From the NCBI GenBank assembly GCA_002938115.1, contig PTKD01000016.1, positions 1 to 16,442 of the forward strand: DNA of 16,442 bases, given 5' to 3'. The stretch's first letter is position 1; each line of letters begins with the position of its first letter. Positions 14,002 through 16,442 of the stretch are shown in pieces. This stretch comes from Alphaproteobacteria bacterium MarineAlpha9_Bin7 (GTDB lineage: Bacteria; Pseudomonadota; Alphaproteobacteria; UBA7887). The position numbers and the translations under genes were made by a program. The notes under the pieces are model-generated. The model was not told the DNA's origin. It saw only the letters and a program-made list of their open reading frames with translations, and made no database searches.

Positions 14002-15285
14002 CTAGGATTTTTCAGCCAGAACTTTTTCCACCCAAGCTGCGCCGCCGAGCAATGTCGCTTCGTCGTTGGCACGCGCAACTAGTTGTATGGAAAGTGGCAA
14101 ACTACCTGGGCCGCAGCCAATCGGTAAATTTAGGCATGGCAGATGAAGAAGCGTCCAAATTTTGTTAAACAACGGGGTTCCCGTTGTTTCCATTCCCGGG
14201 GCCTCGCCAGGCGCCGATGGCGTAATCAAGAAGCTGCAATCTCCAAATAATTTTTCGACCTCAACTCGGGCCAGACGCGCGCACTCACGTGCCGCTTTAA
14301 TCTTTCCGTCATCCAAACCAAGACCGTACTCTATGAGTTGCTGAAGAGGTTTACTCAACTCAGAGTAGTGGTTTCCGAATTCCGGTGCCAGAGATTCAGC
14401 CATATCAGCACACATAATCGTATGCTGTACATCCAACAAATCAGAAAAGCCGTCGGTTGATTCTTTAGTAACAACGCTGACTTTTGATCGGCCAATTATT
14501 TCGCAAACTTTTTCGATTTCTGTTTTTAACGGAGCATCGACCTGGTCCCAATTGGGGCCCCGAAATAGTCCAATGCGTGAGGGTTTGCGTCCAGCATCGA
14601 GCAATGCCGTGCCAGCGCGCCCTAAACATGTAGCAAGAAGTGCAGTATCCCTCGTGTCCCGTGCAAACATACCCAGGGTATCAAGTTCATTGGATAGGGG
14701 TTTTACGCCGGTGGTTGAACAATATCCAAAAGTCGGTTTGAACCCGACCACCCCACAAAAAGCAGCGGGACGAATCACCGAACCTGCGGTTTGCGTTCCA
14801 AGAGCCAATGGCACCATTTGGTCCGAAACTGCCGCCGCAGAACCACTCGAGGAGCCGCCAGGAGTACGATTTAGATCATGCGGGTTTCGCGTCAATGGTG
14901 GCTTGAACGTAGCAAATTCGGTCGTAACCGTTTTCCCCAGTATGACGGCGCCGGAGTCTCGTAGTCGTTTCACACATTCGGCGTCTCGCTTGGGCTGGTA
15001 TCCAGCATAAATGTTGGACCCATAACAAGTAGGCATGTCAGCTGTATCGATTAAATCTTTAATTCCAATTGGCACCCCATGTAACACTCCTTTGGCCGGC
15101 ATGCTATCGCAGGTTCGAGCCTGGTGGAGCGCGTGCGAAGTGTCCACATGTTGCCACGCATGTATGCTATGTTCATTTTTAGTAATTCTATGTAGGCAAT
15201 CTCGAACCAAGGCCTCTGAGGTAATCTCTCCGTCTCTAATTCGTCGGGCCGCCTCATGCGCGCTAAGCTCATTTAAGCCATTCAT
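14002..15285 (-). CDS. amidase-signature family enzyme
   Basis: Hydrolyses an amide bond with the Ser-cisSer-Lys triad. In this 427-residue protein the triad is K76 (GIKD), S145 (GGSSSGS) and S169 (TAGSVIRPA); the gaps of 69 and 24 residues equal those of malonamidase E2 (K62, S131, S155). The signature region GTQTAGSVIRPAAFCGVVGFKPT is intact. No signal peptide, so cytoplasmic. Substrate unknown: the family includes GatA, allophanate and indoleacetamide hydrolases. GatA is unlikely because it is shorter than the usual roughly 485 residues and no gatB or gatC is adjacent. The ATG at 15285 overlaps the purD TGA by four bases, so it is probably co-translated with purD. It converges on the S4-protein gene with 22 bases between and no visible terminator. 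Confidence 0.9.
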   Translation of the reverse strand: MNGLNELSAHEAARRIRDGEITSEALVRDCLHRITKNEHSIHAWQHVDTSHALHQARTCDSMPAKGVLHGVPIGIKDLIDTADMPTCYGSNIYAGYQPKRDAECVKRLRDSGAVILGKTVTTEFATFKPPLTRNPHDLNRTPGGSSSGSAAAVSDQMVPLALGTQTAGSVIRPAAFCGVVGFKPTFGYCSTTGVKPLSNELDTLGMFARDTRDTALLATCLGRAGTALLDAGRKPSRIGLFRGPNWDQVDAPLKTEIEKVCEIIGRSKVSVVTKESTDGFSDLLDVQHTIMCADMAESLAPEFGNHYSELSKPLQQLIEYGLGLDDGKIKAARECARLARVEVEKLFGDCSFLITPSAPGEAPGMETTGTPLFNKIWTLLHLPCLNLPIGCGPGSLPLSIQLVARANDEATLLGGAAWVEKVLAEKS

Positions 15286-16442
15286 GTAGCTTGCCCCCGT
15301 GAACTGGCAATTGCTCGCCAGCCAATATCACGACGACAAAATCCTGACGGCCAATCAATCACATCGATGGCACGATACGCGCGCGCCTGCGCCTCAGCGA
15401 CGTCGCTACCAAGCGCCGTCACCCCAAGTACCCGACCACCGGTTGAGATAACTCTATCGTCCTCCAAACGGGTTCCCGCATGAAACAACATCACATCTTC
15501 CATATTATCCAGTTTTTCTAGACCTCTTATTTCGGAACCCTTCTCGTAATCCCCCGGATAACCTTTGGCGGCCATAACAACGCAGACCGCCGCACTCGAC
15601 ACCCAACGAAGGGCAAAATGGCCCAACTCCCCATCACGCGTTGCCATTAGTGCCGGCACCAAATCGGACATTAGCCTTGGCAACAGAACCTGGCATTCAG
15701 GGTCGCCAAACCGAACATTAAACTCCAGTACTTTAGGTCCATCATCGGTGATCATCACGCCAGCATAAAGCACCCCTTTATAGGGGCGACCCTCCTCGAC
15801 CATAGCGCGAGCAACCGGCAACATCACTTCTTCCATAATTTGTCCTTGAAGGTTTTCGGTTATAACGGGCGCAGGAGAATACGCCCCCATACCACCAGTA
15901 TTGGGACCAATATCACCTTCATGCACCGCCTTGTGGTCCTGTGCCCCACCTAGCGGAAGCACCGTCTCTCCGTTAACTAAAGCGAAAAAACTTGCTTCCT
16001 CTCCCATCAAGAGCTCTTCGATCACAATCTCTGCACCCGCTTGTCCAAATTGGCCTTTCGCAATCGCCGCCACCGCAGCTTCAGCCTCAAGGAGAGTGCC
16101 AGCCACAGTAACTCCTTTACCGGCTGCCAATCCATTGGCCTTGACTACGATTGGTGCACCACGAGCGCGAACATAGTCTAGTGCCGCGGCCGGCTCAGTG
16201 AAACGAGCATAGTCTGGACCTGGCACACCATGGCGGTGGCACAAGTCGCGAGCAAAGCCCTTAGACGCTTCCAATTGGGCAGCTTTCGCATTGGGTCCAA
16301 ATGCCGCTATGCCTACAGCCTCTAAATGATCAACCAACCCCGCAGCAAGCGGCGCCTCAGGCCCGACAACGACAAAATCGATATCCGTGCTCTGAGCGAA
16401 GGCCACTAGTGCATCAATGTCTAAAGGGTCGATAGGAACACA
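15282..16442 (-). CDS. purD: phosphoribosylamine--glycine ligase, N-terminus cut by window edge
   Basis: GAR synthetase, second step of de novo purine synthesis: phosphoribosylamine + glycine + ATP to glycinamide ribonucleotide. 386 residues are visible and the frame is open to the right edge, so roughly 40-50 N-terminal residues (including the first nucleotide-binding loop) lie outside; the apparent GTG start at 16406 is internal. The first visible residues CVPIDPLDIDALVAFA fit the family. Then come FVVVGPEAPLAAGLVDHLE, the ATP-grasp stretch VVKANGLAAGKGV, LGGAQDHKAVHEGDIGPNTG plus GMGAYSP, and LEFNVRFGDPECQ with the metal ligands. The C-terminus GFCRRDIGWRA is normal. Its stop overlaps the amidase start (ATGA). 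Confidence 0.96.
   Translation of the reverse strand, partial: CVPIDPLDIDALVAFAQSTDIDFVVVGPEAPLAAGLVDHLEAVGIAAFGPNAKAAQLEASKGFARDLCHRHGVPGPDYARFTEPAAALDYVRARGAPIVVKANGLAAGKGVTVAGTLLEAEAAVAAIAKGQFGQAGAEIVIEELLMGEEASFFALVNGETVLPLGGAQDHKAVHEGDIGPNTGGMGAYSPAPVITENLQGQIMEEVMLPVARAMVEEGRPYKGVLYAGVMITDDGPKVLEFNVRFGDPECQVLLPRLMSDLVPALMATRDGELGHFALRWVSSAAVCVVMAAKGYPGDYEKGSEIRGLEKLDNMEDVMLFHAGTRLEDDRVISTGGRVLGVTALGSDVAEAQARAYRAIDVIDWPSGFCRRDIGWRAIASSRGQAT

Noticed and set aside
14002..15285. Assignment of the amidase as GatA of the amidotransferase complex
   Set aside because: It is shorter than typical GatA and has no gatB or gatC next to it; the general amidase call is safer.

Overview
The window looks like chromosomal core sequence from an alphaproteobacterium, most likely Rhodospirillales-like. 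This rests on gene content and protein similarity recalled by eye. The clues are the long-type dCTP deaminase, a Suv3-like helicase overlapping an S4-domain protein gene, the wording of the AcnA, MtnP and PurD proteins, and mixed ATG/GTG starts with AGGAGG-type ribosome sites. I see no IS element, prophage, CRISPR array, tRNA or rRNA. Gene density is high and most gaps are under 150 bases.

Layout, left to right. (1) 1-2798, minus strand: a dienelactone-hydrolase-family enzyme, a secreted FKBP peptidyl-prolyl isomerase, methylthioadenosine phosphorylase (mtnP) and the N-terminal half of dCTP deaminase (dcd, cut by the left edge). (2) 2799-3062: a divergent control region of about 260 bases. 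(3) 3063-8888, plus strand: a benzoate-CoA-ligase-family enzyme, an alpha/beta hydrolase 6 bases downstream, a small secreted PEBP-like protein and aconitase (acnA). (4) 8944-10866, minus strand: the Hsp90 chaperone htpG, with a sigma-32-like promoter in front of it. (5) 10975-13979, plus strand: a Suv3-like RNA/DNA helicase and an Hsp15-like S4 RNA-binding protein with overlapping stop and start codons. (6) 14002-16442, minus strand: purD (cut at its N-terminus by the right edge) with an amidase-signature enzyme translationally overlapped behind it.

How the genes relate. The ligase/hydrolase pair, with the divergent dienelactone-hydrolase relative, suggests a small aromatic-acid activation and processing locus, though no ring-attacking enzyme is in view. 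htpG and the divergent helicase/S4 pair share a compact intergenic region holding a heat-shock-type promoter, two overlapping TATAAT boxes and an inverted repeat. dcd, mtnP and purD are nucleotide housekeeping. Several starts were moved inward from the longest reading frame because ribosome sites and family length agree (mtnP, FKBP, the DLH-family gene, the PEBP-like gene, acnA). I did not find a convincing new defence or mobile system. The best leads are the helicase/S4 pair, the htpG control region and the aromatic-acid locus.
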